Below are positions 20,108 to 29,244 of a DNA stretch of 64,000 bases, piece after piece. The stretch comes from CBDDKZ01 sp965230415. GTDB lineage: Bacteria > Bacteroidota > Bacteroidia > Cytophagales > JAAEPT01. How positions within the stretch are numbered: the first letter of the stretch is position 1; every line of letters starts with the position of its first letter. The notes beneath the pieces are model-generated. The model ran no database searches, was not told the DNA's origin, and saw only the letters and a list, made by a program, of their open reading frames with translations. The position numbers and the translations under genes were made by a program. The stretch lies in contig CBDDKZ010000005.1 of assembly GCA_965230415.1 (NCBI GenBank), positions 4,650,001 through 4,714,000 on the forward strand. Reading direction: 5' to 3'.

Positions 20108-20159
20108 ACTCCTTCGCCAAAGGCTATGGCTGACGGAAAAAGGCTTCGGAGGACGAAGG
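20108..20159. repeat. 52-bp palindromic repeat, copy 2, abutting tmRNA
   Basis: Nearly identical to copy 1, exactly 160 bp away. It ends one base before the 3' end of tmRNA, so it also supplies that gene's apparent terminator. Such units are often dispersed intergenic elements; genome-wide copy number is not visible here. Confidence 0.75.
20137..20158 (-). terminator. tmRNA terminator within repeat copy 2
   Basis: Read on the minus strand directly after the tmRNA acceptor: CTTCG-TCCTC-CGAAG hairpin, then CCTTTTTCC. Confidence 0.55.
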
Positions 20160-20559
20160 TGGAGCCGCAGGGAATCGAACCCTGGTCCGGCGAAGGCAAC
20201 AAATCGTGTCTTCTACATGCTTAGTCTATCATTAATTTTCGAGTTTAACCAGGAGAAAGACACCCAAATTAAACCTTAGTTATTAAAATTTCACTATCGT
20301 TTAATAACATCCCGAAAGCTAGATTTACAGTTCGACACCGCAGGTTCCAATCAGGTAAGTCAACTAATCGGTGCGATGATGGCCGGGGAACCGATGGGGC
20401 TCAACCCTAAGCAAATCCTACTAAAGTAGAGATTAAGCAGCCATAGCGTAAGAATAATCTTCGCCAATTATAATGTAGGATTATTGATTAAGTCGCTCAT
20501 CCTATGCGCCTGCATGCTTACACACGTCATTACTCATCCCGTCTATTCCAGTCGGCCCC
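20160..20559 (-). ncRNA. ssrA: Transfer-messenger RNA (tmRNA)
   Basis: Rescues stalled ribosomes by tagging the nascent protein for proteolysis. The tRNA-like ends are clear: 5' GGGGCCG at 20559 pairs with 3' CGGCTCC at 20161-20167 (one G-U), the discriminator A is at 20160, and the T-arm GGTTCGATTCC is at about 20172-20182. CCA is not fully encoded (ACC then T). The resume frame encodes the tag GEDYSYAMAA. Length of about 400 nt fits one-piece tmRNA, with the pseudoknot-rich middle between. It lies between the phosphatase gene and the PorE-like gene. Confidence 0.95.
20433..20465 (-). other. tmRNA tag-peptide reading frame
   Basis: GGC GAA GAT TAT TCT TAC GCT ATG GCT GCT TAA gives GEDYSYAMAA. 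The G-E start and hydrophobic A-A end match Bacteroidota tags recognised by ClpXP-type proteases. Confidence 0.9.
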
Positions 20560-20598
20560 AAGTAGTGTGTAATTCCAATCTAAGAAATTGAAAGTGCG

Positions 20599-20606
20599 CA
20601 AAGTTA
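20599..20606 (-). promoter_or_regulatory. Probable -7 box for tmRNA
   Basis: TAACTTTG on the minus strand matches the Bacteroidota TAnnTTTG box. It lies about 40 nt before the mature 5' end, which would require 5' trimming of the precursor, as is usual for tmRNA. No clear -33 TTTG was found. Confidence 0.4.
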
Positions 20607-20787
20607 GTTAATATTCATTTAATAATCACATTTTAGTCCAAAAAGACTCCTAAATCGCCCAAAAATGTACTCAAATTATGGTCACAAAAAATACTTTGAT
20701 TTTCTGTCCATTAGCTCAACATTCCGTACTTTTACTCGTACTTTAAGAAGAAATATACTGTGCAACAGATTTTACTGCTTACAACAC

Positions 20788-22851
20788 ATGTCTGATCGAT
20801 TAATCAAAAGTTTTTACATAGCTATTTTATCATTTTTATTGCTTACAACTGGTGATTTGCACGCGCAGTCGGGTCCTGATGACTTGGCCTATTTACAATC
20901 GGCTCTGAGTGCCATTGATGTGGGAGATTATCAAAAAGCAGTGAATATATTAGAGGCATTGGTGGATAAGAATCCAGAAGAAATGCGGTATACCTTTTAT
21001 GCAGGCTACACTTACATGTTGATGGATCAGGCTGATCATGCTTTGCCGCTATTGAAAAAAGCGCAAGAAAACGGATACGATACTAAGGCGAAATTTTACC
21101 TGAAATGGCATGACTGGAGTATCGATTATATATGTAAACGTATAGACTGGACGCTGGCCAGAGCCTACCATAAGACAGGCGATTATGCCAATGCACTTGT
21201 ATATTACCGGAGATTCGAGAAAAAATTCAGTAATAATAAGAAGTTTTCTTCCTTCCAGAAGAATATAATCAGACAGTATATCGGACAAGCGCAGAATGGT
21301 CGCGTATTAGTACAATTACCGGCAGATACTATAAAAGTTAGAAATCTAAAAGAAATAAATACAAATGGAGATGAATATGCGCCTTTCGCTACCATTTACA
21401 ATAATGAGGTTTTATATACTTCACATTCAATGAAGGGTACCTATAAACTCATACGAGCCACTGCAGATAGCCTTACTTCTGATTCCCTCATAAAGTTCAG
21501 GCCGGCACAGTTTAAAGCAGATATACAAAAAGGAGCTGTACCTACCATTGTTTGGATGGGGCCAGATAATAAATCACTGATATTGTGTTTATCTGATGGT
21601 TTTGCCAGAAAGTATATTGAATACCATAATCAAGACTCTGGTTGGGTAAGCAAAGGAGAAAAGGAATTTGTAAACCTTGGTGGCTATGATATAAGTTCAT
21701 TGCACTTGTCCTTAGATCGTAAAACGTTGTTATTTACTGCTCTGGGAAAAGAGAACATAGGAGGAAGCGATATATACCTGGCTGTAAGGAAGGAAGACGG
21801 TACATGGTCGGCACCGGCAAATCTTGGTAATCGTATCAACACCAAATGGGATGAAAGCGGACCATTTTTAGATCCGGTGACTAATGCACTCTATTTTAGC
21901 ACCAATGGTCGTACCAGTATTGGTGGGTTCGATATTTTTAAAGCTGAATACGATACTGCGCAAAAAAGATGGCTCTACCCGATGAATGTAGGTTATCCTA
22001 TTAACTCGTCGGGAGACGATATGACCTTCTATATGACTACCGACAGGAAGCACGCTTATCTATCCAGTAACAGAAAAGACGGGAAGGGTGGTTTAGATGT
22101 GTATGCCGTAGACTTTATCCAGCCTAAGGCAACTATGGCCATGTTACTAGGGAGGGTTTTGGATTCGATAACTAATGCGCCAACGTTAAGTGATATACAT
22201 ATTTTGGAAAAAGGAAGTATGGATACAATTATTGCTCATACAGATCGAAGTAATGGGAATTTTACAGTGCTTCTCCCGATGAATCACAGCTATGAAATTG
22301 AAGTCGTTGCACCCAATTATCACCACAAAAAGTTCGAAATAGAGCTAAGAGATTCCGAAGTGTATTTTGTGCAGGAAGAGAATTTTTACATGGTACCAAT
22401 TGTGAGGCAAGGTAAAGCTAATTTGGCAAATGTATTTTTTGAGGCAGACCGGGCAGAACTCTTGGAGGTGTCTTTTAAAGGCTTAGACGAAATAGCAAGG
22501 GTACTCACAGATAGTACGAATTATTTTGCTCAAATTGCCGGACATACGGAACCGGGAGGCTTGGAAGAAGCTAATAAAGAGCTTTCAAGAGCCAGGGCGC
22601 AAGTTGTGGTCGATTACCTCAAAACCAAAGGAGTGCCGGCAAAAAGGTTGCATGCCATCGGTTGTGGTTCCAGGTATCCGATTACCAGAGAGCGCGATGA
22701 AAAGGCCAGACAGCTAAACAGACGCACCGAAATGATTATTTACAATCTTAAATCTGAAGAGTTTGATCCAAATAAATATTTACAGGAAGTTTCTGAGGAT
22801 AATAAGGAAACAAAAAACGAAGAGCAAAAAAATACACCAAAGGATAAATAG
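20788..22851 (+). CDS. PorE-like OmpA-family protein with TPR and beta-propeller
   Basis: 687 residues from the ATG at 20788, chosen because MSDRLIKSFYIAILSFLLL...LHAQS is a good signal peptide; an in-frame ATG at 20665 adds 41 poor residues. Domains in order: TPR repeats (about 30-150), WD40/PD40-like propeller (about 190-440; LDPVTNALYFSTNGRTSIGGF, KHAYLSSNRKDGKGGLDVYA), a carboxypeptidase-regulatory-like fold (about 450-530) and a C-terminal OmpA domain (about 550-660; NVFFEADRAEL, IAGHTEP, LSRARAQVVVDYL, NRRTEMIIY) that binds peptidoglycan. This order is that of PorE, which anchors the T9SS machine to the cell wall. Other OmpA/TPR proteins share it, so the specific role is an inference. 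The tail is lysine/glutamate-rich. Confidence 0.85.
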   Translation: MSDRLIKSFYIAILSFLLLTTGDLHAQSGPDDLAYLQSALSAIDVGDYQKAVNILEALVDKNPEEMRYTFYAGYTYMLMDQADHALPLLKKAQENGYDTKAKFYLKWHDWSIDYICKRIDWTLARAYHKTGDYANALVYYRRFEKKFSNNKKFSSFQKNIIRQYIGQAQNGRVLVQLPADTIKVRNLKEINTNGDEYAPFATIYNNEVLYTSHSMKGTYKLIRATADSLTSDSLIKFRPAQFKADIQKGAVPTIVWMGPDNKSLILCLSDGFARKYIEYHNQDSGWVSKGEKEFVNLGGYDISSLHLSLDRKTLLFTALGKENIGGSDIYLAVRKEDGTWSAPANLGNRINTKWDESGPFLDPVTNALYFSTNGRTSIGGFDIFKAEYDTAQKRWLYPMNVGYPINSSGDDMTFYMTTDRKHAYLSSNRKDGKGGLDVYAVDFIQPKATMAMLLGRVLDSITNAPTLSDIHILEKGSMDTIIAHTDRSNGNFTVLLPMNHSYEIEVVAPNYHHKKFEIELRDSEVYFVQEENFYMVPIVRQGKANLANVFFEADRAELLEVSFKGLDEIARVLTDSTNYFAQIAGHTEPGGLEEANKELSRARAQVVVDYLKTKGVPAKRLHAIGCGSRYPITRERDEKARQLNRRTEMIIYNLKSEEFDPNKYLQEVSEDNKETKNEEQKNTPKDK

Positions 22852-23156
22852 AATAGCGTAGTAAGCTCATAGTATAGCTGAATAATCCTCATTTTTTAGA
22901 ATAGCAAACTATTAGATGCTAACAAAAGCAATGTTTGCTCATTCAAATCAGCACAAAGAATAAAATAGTTCTTAATAATTTATTGTATACCTCTGGTGAT
23001 TTTATCAGAAGAATTGAATGATTTAGTACAACTGTGGGACAATAAGTAGGAAATATAAAAAAAACTTATAAATTTAAGTTATTGTTTAAAAGGTACACGC
23101 TGAATGGCGTGTTTTGAACAAAGAAATATTTTTAACTTGCAATTTTATTTTTAGTC

Positions 23157-23255
23157 GTGGAAACAGAAAAGACCAAAAAACACATTGATCGTATATTTTT
23201 GTTTATGCTGCTTATAGGGGCAACAGGTATATTTTTTTTACTTTGTAGCCAATAA
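23157..23255 (+). CDS. Possible 32-aa single-span membrane peptide
   Basis: GTG start (23157), stop TAA (23253-23255). The product is METEKTKKHIDRIFLFMLL then IGATGIFFLLCSQ: a charged N-terminus followed by one hydrophobic helix. It is alone in a 459-bp gap (22852-23310) that otherwise holds a weak 6-bp hairpin at 23095-23112. No ribosome-binding site stands out. Could be chance. Confidence 0.25.
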   Translation: METEKTKKHIDRIFLFMLLIGATGIFFLLCSQ

Positions 23256-23310
23256 GCGGTATTGATAAACTAGTTTAAAGCGTTTGTTTATAGTGAGTTG
23301 AAGAGGGGTT

Positions 23311-24159
23311 CTAATCCTTTTTTTCAATTTTGAGAACGATATATTCCCAAAGTCGGGCTTTGAGTGCTTTATACTGTAGAAAGCCACTTTTGTAGTGCGT
23401 TTTTGCAAATTTTCCTACGTCATTATGGGTGATGTTGTAGAGGATGGCAACCGGCGCTCCCATTAAGGAGGCTCTATATAACCTTTTGGCACTTCGTTGG
23501 ATGTGCTCTGTATAATTCTTGTATTCATAAGTCTGGAATGCCGTTTCTTGCAATAGCTCTATAAACGAATTAATAGTGATAAAGCCAGGAACACTCCATG
23601 TATCGGCCCATTTTTGTAGCCATTGGTTTGGGTCTTGATGGTATTTGGCGGTGGCAAAAAAATCGGCAATTATCAAGCGTCCGCCTGGTTTTAGTAAGCG
23701 ATAACACTCGGCCAGAAAAGCCTCTTTATTCGAAGCATGGCACATACTTTCACAAGCCCATATTACATCAAAAGATGCATTATTGAATGTCGTTTCGCAG
23801 AAATCCATAAGCTGGAAATCTACCTCCTGTTCCTTTTTTCGGCGCTTAACTTCTTCATTTGCCAGGTCTAACTGTTTTTCACTCAAAGTTATTCCGGTAA
23901 CCCTGGCATTACAATGTTCGGCGACGTAAAAAGAAGAACCACCGACGCCACAACCAGCATCTAATACGGCATCACCATCTTTAATATCGCCAAGAGTAAA
24001 CAGTACTTTATTGGTATTTGAGAGTGCTTCTTCAAAGTTCCGGGTCTCTTTATACCAGATTCCATAGTGAAGTGCCAATGTGTTTTTAAGGTTCCACCAT
24101 TGCTCATAATGATTTTGGGTTTGATTATAATAATCGCTTACGTCGTCGTTTGATGGCAT
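23311..24159 (-). CDS. SAM-dependent class I methyltransferase
   Basis: 282 residues, cytoplasmic. SAM-binding motif I is VLDAGCGVGGSSFYVAE; motif II-like VTGITLSEKQLDLA; post-I FDVIWACESMCHA; motif III LLKPGGRLIIADFFA. The spacing resembles the tocopherol/sarcosine/cyclopropane-type methyltransferases that act on small molecules or lipids. The N-terminal YYNQTQNHYEQWWNLKNTLALHYGIW fits this group. Substrate not deducible. Single gene facing the metalloprotease gene head to head. Confidence 0.85.
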   Translation of the reverse strand: MPSNDDVSDYYNQTQNHYEQWWNLKNTLALHYGIWYKETRNFEEALSNTNKVLFTLGDIKDGDAVLDAGCGVGGSSFYVAEHCNARVTGITLSEKQLDLANEEVKRRKKEQEVDFQLMDFCETTFNNASFDVIWACESMCHASNKEAFLAECYRLLKPGGRLIIADFFATAKYHQDPNQWLQKWADTWSVPGFITINSFIELLQETAFQTYEYKNYTEHIQRSAKRLYRASLMGAPVAILYNITHNDVGKFAKTHYKSGFLQYKALKARLWEYIVLKIEKKD

Positions 24160-24375
24160 TTATTTTTGGGAATTACATTAAATAAAAGTGGTAAAACTGA
24201 GTTATTAATAATAGATAGCATTTATGTTTATATCATAAAAATAGATGTTTTCGTCTTAAAACAACCAAGTATTAAGTAAATTGTGGACGAATTCAGCGCT
24301 TTATGCTATTAGGTGCAGCCCCAACTATAAAATATTGCTGTGTCTGCTTATTGTCTTACCAACAAACAACGATCT

Positions 24376-27300
24376 ATGCTTAAATCATTTATCTCAAATC
24401 CGATCTTATTCTGTACATTTCTCTGTTTAATAGGTGGCAACTGTCTGTCTCAACAGCTTTGGAATCGCCTCAATAACCAGAATTTACAAATTAAACCAGT
24501 TATTTCTGCCGAAAAAAATTGTAGCTACAAAGTGGATATAGAGGCATTGAAAGACTTACTAAACGAAGCTGATAACAAGGGGGAAGTAAACATCAGTTTT
24601 CCTTTAATGAATGGAAAGCAAGAACAGTTCAAGGTACAAGTCTCCGGCGTAATGGCGCCCGAATTAAGAAGCAAATTTCCTGAGATCAGGGCTTATAGCG
24701 GGCATGGTGTTGAACATCCAACTCATAGTATAAAGTTGGAATTGTACCCAACAGGGCTTCATGTTATGATATTTACCAGTGATGGTATTACTTTTCTGGA
24801 ATCATTCAGTGATAAAAGCATCGATTATGTGAATTGCTTCAGTAAATCAAGCTTCTACAAAAAGGCAGAGAAAGAAATAGCAAAAGGTGAACGAGTAGAT
24901 TTTGTTTGCGAGGTCAGCGAAGACCGTCATAAGTTACCTACTTCTGAGCAACTGAAATCGGCAGCAACGAGTTTTACATCAGGAACCGAGCTTCGGAAAT
25001 ATAGAATAGCTATAACGTGCAACGGAGAATATGCGCAATACCACGGGGGTACGGTAAATTCAGTGCTTGCAGCAATGGTTACCACGATGAACCGTGTTAA
25101 TGGCGTATATGAGCGCGAGATCGCTTGCACCATGGAGATCATAGCGAATAACGATCTGTTGCTTTTTTTCGACCCTCAAACAGACCCGTATAGTAATAAT
25201 GCCAATTTATTGGAGCAAATCGGCCCTGAAATCAATCGAATTGTTGGTGAGGACAGCTACGACCTGGGGCACGGTTTCAGTACCGGGGCTGGAGGAAGAG
25301 CCTACTTGGGGGTTGTATGCGCAGTAAACAAATTTGGAGTTACAGGATCGGCAAACCCTATCGGAGATCCCTACGATATCGACTATGTTGCGCATGAAAT
25401 TGGACATCAATTTGGTGGAAGCCATACTTTTAACAGCAATGCAGGATCTTGCTCCGGAAATGGATCTATGGGACACAACTTTGAACCGGGGAGTGGTACC
25501 ACTATACAGGCCTATGCCGGAATATGCGGTAACCATAACATTCAGAGTAATAGTAATGACTATTTTCATGTTCATAGTTTAGAACAAATGATTTCACACA
25601 CCACCCTTGGTTCGGGGGCACAGTGTCCGGTTATCACACCTACAAATAATCAAGCGCCTGAAGTTGATGCGGGTGTAAGTAACCTGACCATACCCAAATC
25701 CACACCTTTTAAACTAAGTGCTTCCGGAAGCGACCCTGATGGAGACAGTGTGTATTTTTGCTGGGAGGAGTATGATTCCGGACCTTTTGGTGCACCGAAT
25801 GCCCCGGCAGGCGATGCGGCAATTTTCAGAAGTTTTCCGCCGACAAATTCCGGGACGAGGTATTTACCTCAACTAAGCGATGTTTTAGCAGGGGAACAAA
25901 CACTGGGCGAAATTTTGCCTGACTACTCCAGGAACCTTAATTTTAGATGTACAGTCAGGGATTATAATCCTAATGGAGGAGGCGTTACTTATGAAGAAGT
26001 ACACTTTGAAGTGGATGGCGATTCCGGCCCATTCGAAGTAACTAATTTCAACAATGGAGGTAGCTACTTTGCAGGTGACATGGTAACATTGAATTGGGAT
26101 GTTGCGAACACCAATCAATTGCCGGTAAATTGTCAGGCTGTGAATATTCTTTTGTCTACAGATGGTGGATTGTCTTTCCCTATTGTTATGGCTGCCGGCG
26201 TTCCAAATGATGGCAGTCAGTCTCTAATTATTCCTAATGAGCTTACTAATAATGCGCGTATTATGTTGGAAGCAGCAGATAATATATTCTTTAATGTAAA
26301 TGACGCCGAATTTGTAATTGAAGCGGCAGTAAACCCAACCTTTACAATGCAAGTTGAGACAAATGCCAACGTAATGTTCCAGGAAGATACATTAACAGGG
26401 CAAATACATCTAACTGGTCTCGCTGGCTTTAACGAAGAAATAACACTATCCTCTTTATCTAACCCGCAACATTTGGATGTGCAATTAGCCGGTAACGGAC
26501 TTATTACCAATATTTCAGTTCCCTTTACAATTATAAGTGATGATCAAATTTTAACTCAGAATCTGACATTAGTATTTGAGGCCGTCAGCAATTCCGTGAC
26601 TCACCAGGATTCTGTAAAACTTGAAATAGTTGGTGTTAATGGAATGGTTCATGACGGCTTGATTGAACCTTCGGATGGTGAGACCAATGTTGAACTCAGA
26701 CCACAGTTTACGTGGCATCCAGCCCTGCTAAATTCAAGCTCCTATATCATACAAGTAGCTACGGATGAACAATTTAATGACATTATATTGGAAGAAAGCG
26801 AATTAAAGGATACATTTTTGACCTTTAACAGTTTATTGGAGTCCAATACCGAGTACTTTTGGAGAATAATTGCCGTGCATGTAAGCGGTGCTCAGAAGAT
26901 AAGTGAGGTACATTCATTTGAAACGATTAACCTGAGTTGTACGCAGGTTATGAGTTCGGAAGTGCCTGTGGCGATAGGATTAATAGGTAACGTCAATATA
27001 TCCTCTAGTCTTAACCTTTCAGCTATTGAAGGAGAAATTTACGATTTAAATGTAATAAGTCTAAGCGGTCAACATACCTATATAAGCGACTTGACATTTA
27101 CACTAACAGGCCCAGATGGAACGGCTGTAGTTTTAATAGATCAGATATGTTCCAGTGAAAATAACTTCGATTTAAGTATGGACGATGAAGCAATTAACAG
27201 CGTTATACCTTGTCCTCCAATTGGTGGTGCAAGTCACGTGCCACAAAACCCACTTTCCGCATTCGATGATAAAGACCCTAATGGTACGTGGGTATTAGAT

Positions 27301-27651
27301 ATTTTTGATGCTTATGATGAGGATGGCGGAAGCCTCGATTCCTGGGGTATTGAAGTCTGCATTCTTGGTGACCCTCTTACTTTTGTTGATGAATTGACTG
27401 ATAAATCAACTCAACTCATAGTATTCCCAAATCCTTCTTCCAATATATTGAGTATCCAATTTATGAATGACATTTATGCAAGCGGAAAAGTAGCTTTCTA
27501 TAATAGTTCCGGACAGCTTATAGCCATAAAAGTTTTGGAAGAGACTGGTAAAAACTACCTTGCTGATATATCAGATTTGGCGAAAGGGCTGTTTTTAATG
27601 AAAATTGAAACAAAAGTAGGGTATTTAACAAAGTCATTCGTTAAGAATTAG
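24376..27651 (+). CDS. Reprolysin-like zinc metalloprotease with P-domain and T9SS tail
   Basis: 1091 residues from the ATG at 24376, where the signal peptide MLKSFISNPILFCTFLCLIG starts; a GTG at 24340 is less likely. After a propeptide (to about 200) comes an M12B-like metzincin domain with HEIGHQFGGSH, the full HExxHxxGxxH zinc site. The expected Met-turn methionine appears replaced in TTIQAYAGIC. Later domains: Ig-like (about 430-560 and 575-660), fibronectin-III-like (about 765-860; LRPQFTWHPALL, NTEYFWRIIAV), proprotein-convertase P-like (about 870-1000; NGTWVLDIFDAYDEDGGSLDSW) and a Por tail (about 1015-1091). It is exported by T9SS and probably degrades or processes extracellular protein. 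Confidence 0.9.
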   Translation: MLKSFISNPILFCTFLCLIGGNCLSQQLWNRLNNQNLQIKPVISAEKNCSYKVDIEALKDLLNEADNKGEVNISFPLMNGKQEQFKVQVSGVMAPELRSKFPEIRAYSGHGVEHPTHSIKLELYPTGLHVMIFTSDGITFLESFSDKSIDYVNCFSKSSFYKKAEKEIAKGERVDFVCEVSEDRHKLPTSEQLKSAATSFTSGTELRKYRIAITCNGEYAQYHGGTVNSVLAAMVTTMNRVNGVYEREIACTMEIIANNDLLLFFDPQTDPYSNNANLLEQIGPEINRIVGEDSYDLGHGFSTGAGGRAYLGVVCAVNKFGVTGSANPIGDPYDIDYVAHEIGHQFGGSHTFNSNAGSCSGNGSMGHNFEPGSGTTIQAYAGICGNHNIQSNSNDYFHVHSLEQMISHTTLGSGAQCPVITPTNNQAPEVDAGVSNLTIPKSTPFKLSASGSDPDGDSVYFCWEEYDSGPFGAPNAPAGDAAIFRSFPPTNSGTRYLPQLSDVLAGEQTLGEILPDYSRNLNFRCTVRDYNPNGGGVTYEEVHFEVDGDSGPFEVTNFNNGGSYFAGDMVTLNWDVANTNQLPVNCQAVNILLSTDGGLSFPIVMAAGVPNDGSQSLIIPNELTNNARIMLEAADNIFFNVNDAEFVIEAAVNPTFTMQVETNANVMFQEDTLTGQIHLTGLAGFNEEITLSSLSNPQHLDVQLAGNGLITNISVPFTIISDDQILTQNLTLVFEAVSNSVTHQDSVKLEIVGVNGMVHDGLIEPSDGETNVELRPQFTWHPALLNSSSYIIQVATDEQFNDIILEESELKDTFLTFNSLLESNTEYFWRIIAVHVSGAQKISEVHSFETINLSCTQVMSSEVPVAIGLIGNVNISSSLNLSAIEGEIYDLNVISLSGQHTYISDLTFTLTGPDGTAVVLIDQICSSENNFDLSMDDEAINSVIPCPPIGGASHVPQNPLSAFDDKDPNGTWVLDIFDAYDEDGGSLDSWGIEVCILGDPLTFVDELTDKSTQLIVFPNPSSNILSIQFMNDIYASGKVAFYNSSGQLIAIKVLEETGKNYLADISDLAKGLFLMKIETKVGYLTKSFVKN

Positions 27652-27691
27652 CATTAAAAGCTGATTTAAAGCTTTTCATACACACAGGTTG

Positions 27692-27727
27692 AAAAACCCG
27701 GTTAGAAATAATTCTACCGGGTTTTTT
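27692..27727 (+). terminator. Rho-independent terminator after the metalloprotease
   Basis: AAAAACCCGG pairs with CCGGGTTTTT; TAGAA/TTCTA extends the stem past a bulged T around an ATAA loop. A T6 run ends it. The A-run on the other side makes it bidirectional in form. Confidence 0.85.
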
Positions 27728-27839
27728 GCAATAGTCTATACCCGGTTGTTTTTCATAGTGCTTGCTAAGTAGATTTGTTTGATGAATTGTCATTGTAAAA
27801 TTTCAAAAGGAATAGTACATTAAGCCTGGTCTATATTTT

Positions 27840-29216
27840 ATGACAAGTATGCGTTTTTCGTTTTTTATTATAATTGTTTTATTGGGAAGCCTTAATATGG
27901 ATGCGCAGGATTGGGAACATGTCATAGAGGATCGTGATACTACACTAACAATTTACCTGGAAGGTGAAGCGTGGAACAATACACTTATCCGTAACTGTCA
28001 TATTCATCATACAGAAGCCGATGGCATTTTTTTGCGTTCGGTTAGTAATGTTCGAATTGAGCATTGTGTGATTCATCATATCGCCGGACAGGGTGCAATA
28101 AGGCTCAGCTCTACCGGGGAGGGTACAGCAAACGTTCAAATAGTAAATAATGTCATTTATTCCACAGATGGGGACGGTATAGTCGCCCCTCAACGTTCCC
28201 AGGAATTGAGACCCGTCGATCAGGACTCATTATTAATAAAGGGAAATGAGATATACAATACGGGGCTCAAAGATACGGTAGGTTTATATCATGCCATCTA
28301 TTGCCAGGCTTCGGATTTTAGGATTAAAGGAAATTATATTCATGGAAAAAGGGGGGGTAACGGAATAAGTGTGAGAAGTTCCGGAACGATTAGCGAGAAC
28401 ATAATTACGGGTACTTCGCTCAACAACAAACCTGGAATTCGTTACTTTAGTGATCATATGAATGGAGATTCTGATACACTTTTGATTGAAAATAATGTGG
28501 TATATAATTCCGGTAGCCAGGCTAATTGTATAGATATTTTTAATCATGCACCTTTGTATAATGGTGATGATGGTACGGATCATATTGTCGGTAATTTTAA
28601 TATAAGGTTTAATACAGCGGTATCGTTTCAAAGTACTTATCATGCAATTGCGGCAAGTAAGGATTACGGAGGTGCCGACTATGAAATAGCTGCCGAAGGT
28701 AATATTGCCATAAACATCATCAATGAAGCCTATCAATTGTCAGGTCCAAGCGATGCTTATGTGGCTAATAATTACCTGTCAACAAATTTAGCCGGTTTTA
28801 TAGCCGAAAATGACACGTTCGATTTCCATGTGAAAGTGGGTGGGCCAATTGCAGATTTTTCTTTCAGCAGTACTAATTTTCCGCAGAACGATATTGATGG
28901 CGATTTGAGACTTCATGATTCAATGAACGCAGGAGCAGACCAGCTAGCTATAGTTAATGCGTTGTCTTATGAGGAACATGCTACTGCCTCGATTACGATG
29001 ACCAATCCCGTTATCGAACATGCCAGATTGGTTTCAAATAACAAAGAAATGAAAGTTTTTGTCCAGGTTACAAACGTAGAGGGACTAGCGGTATACCGCG
29101 GACATGTAACTACTAATCAGGATTTTGATCTCAGCCATTTAAATCCGGGGTCGTATATTCTCAGTGCGGTGTTAAACCAGGAAATAATATTTCAATCTAC
29201 TTTTATTAAAAAGTAA
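27840..29216 (+). CDS. Secreted right-handed beta-helix protein with T9SS-like tail
   Basis: 458 residues with a signal peptide (MRFSFFIIIVLLGSLNMDAQ; ATG at 27840 or, four codons later, at 27849). Repeats such as NTLIRNCHIHHTEADGIFLRS, NVRIEHCVIHHIAGQGAIRLS and NVQIVNNVIYSTDGDGIVA form a parallel beta-helix, as in polysaccharide lyases and epimerases. The last 70 residues (NKEMKVFVQVTNVEGLAVYRG, LNPGSYILSAVLNQEIIFQST, KK) resemble a short sorting domain. No catalytic residues identified. Convergent with hrpB, 28 bp between stops. Confidence 0.75.
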   Translation: MTSMRFSFFIIIVLLGSLNMDAQDWEHVIEDRDTTLTIYLEGEAWNNTLIRNCHIHHTEADGIFLRSVSNVRIEHCVIHHIAGQGAIRLSSTGEGTANVQIVNNVIYSTDGDGIVAPQRSQELRPVDQDSLLIKGNEIYNTGLKDTVGLYHAIYCQASDFRIKGNYIHGKRGGNGISVRSSGTISENIITGTSLNNKPGIRYFSDHMNGDSDTLLIENNVVYNSGSQANCIDIFNHAPLYNGDDGTDHIVGNFNIRFNTAVSFQSTYHAIAASKDYGGADYEIAAEGNIAINIINEAYQLSGPSDAYVANNYLSTNLAGFIAENDTFDFHVKVGGPIADFSFSSTNFPQNDIDGDLRLHDSMNAGADQLAIVNALSYEEHATASITMTNPVIEHARLVSNNKEMKVFVQVTNVEGLAVYRGHVTTNQDFDLSHLNPGSYILSAVLNQEIIFQSTFIKK

Positions 29217-29244
29217 TTTTGACGATGATTCTATTACCTGATTG

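Noticed and set aside
20017..20224. Short frames on both strands across the repeat and tmRNA end
   Set aside because: They lie in the palindromic repeats and the tmRNA acceptor; both strands give similar peptides because the DNA is self-complementary.
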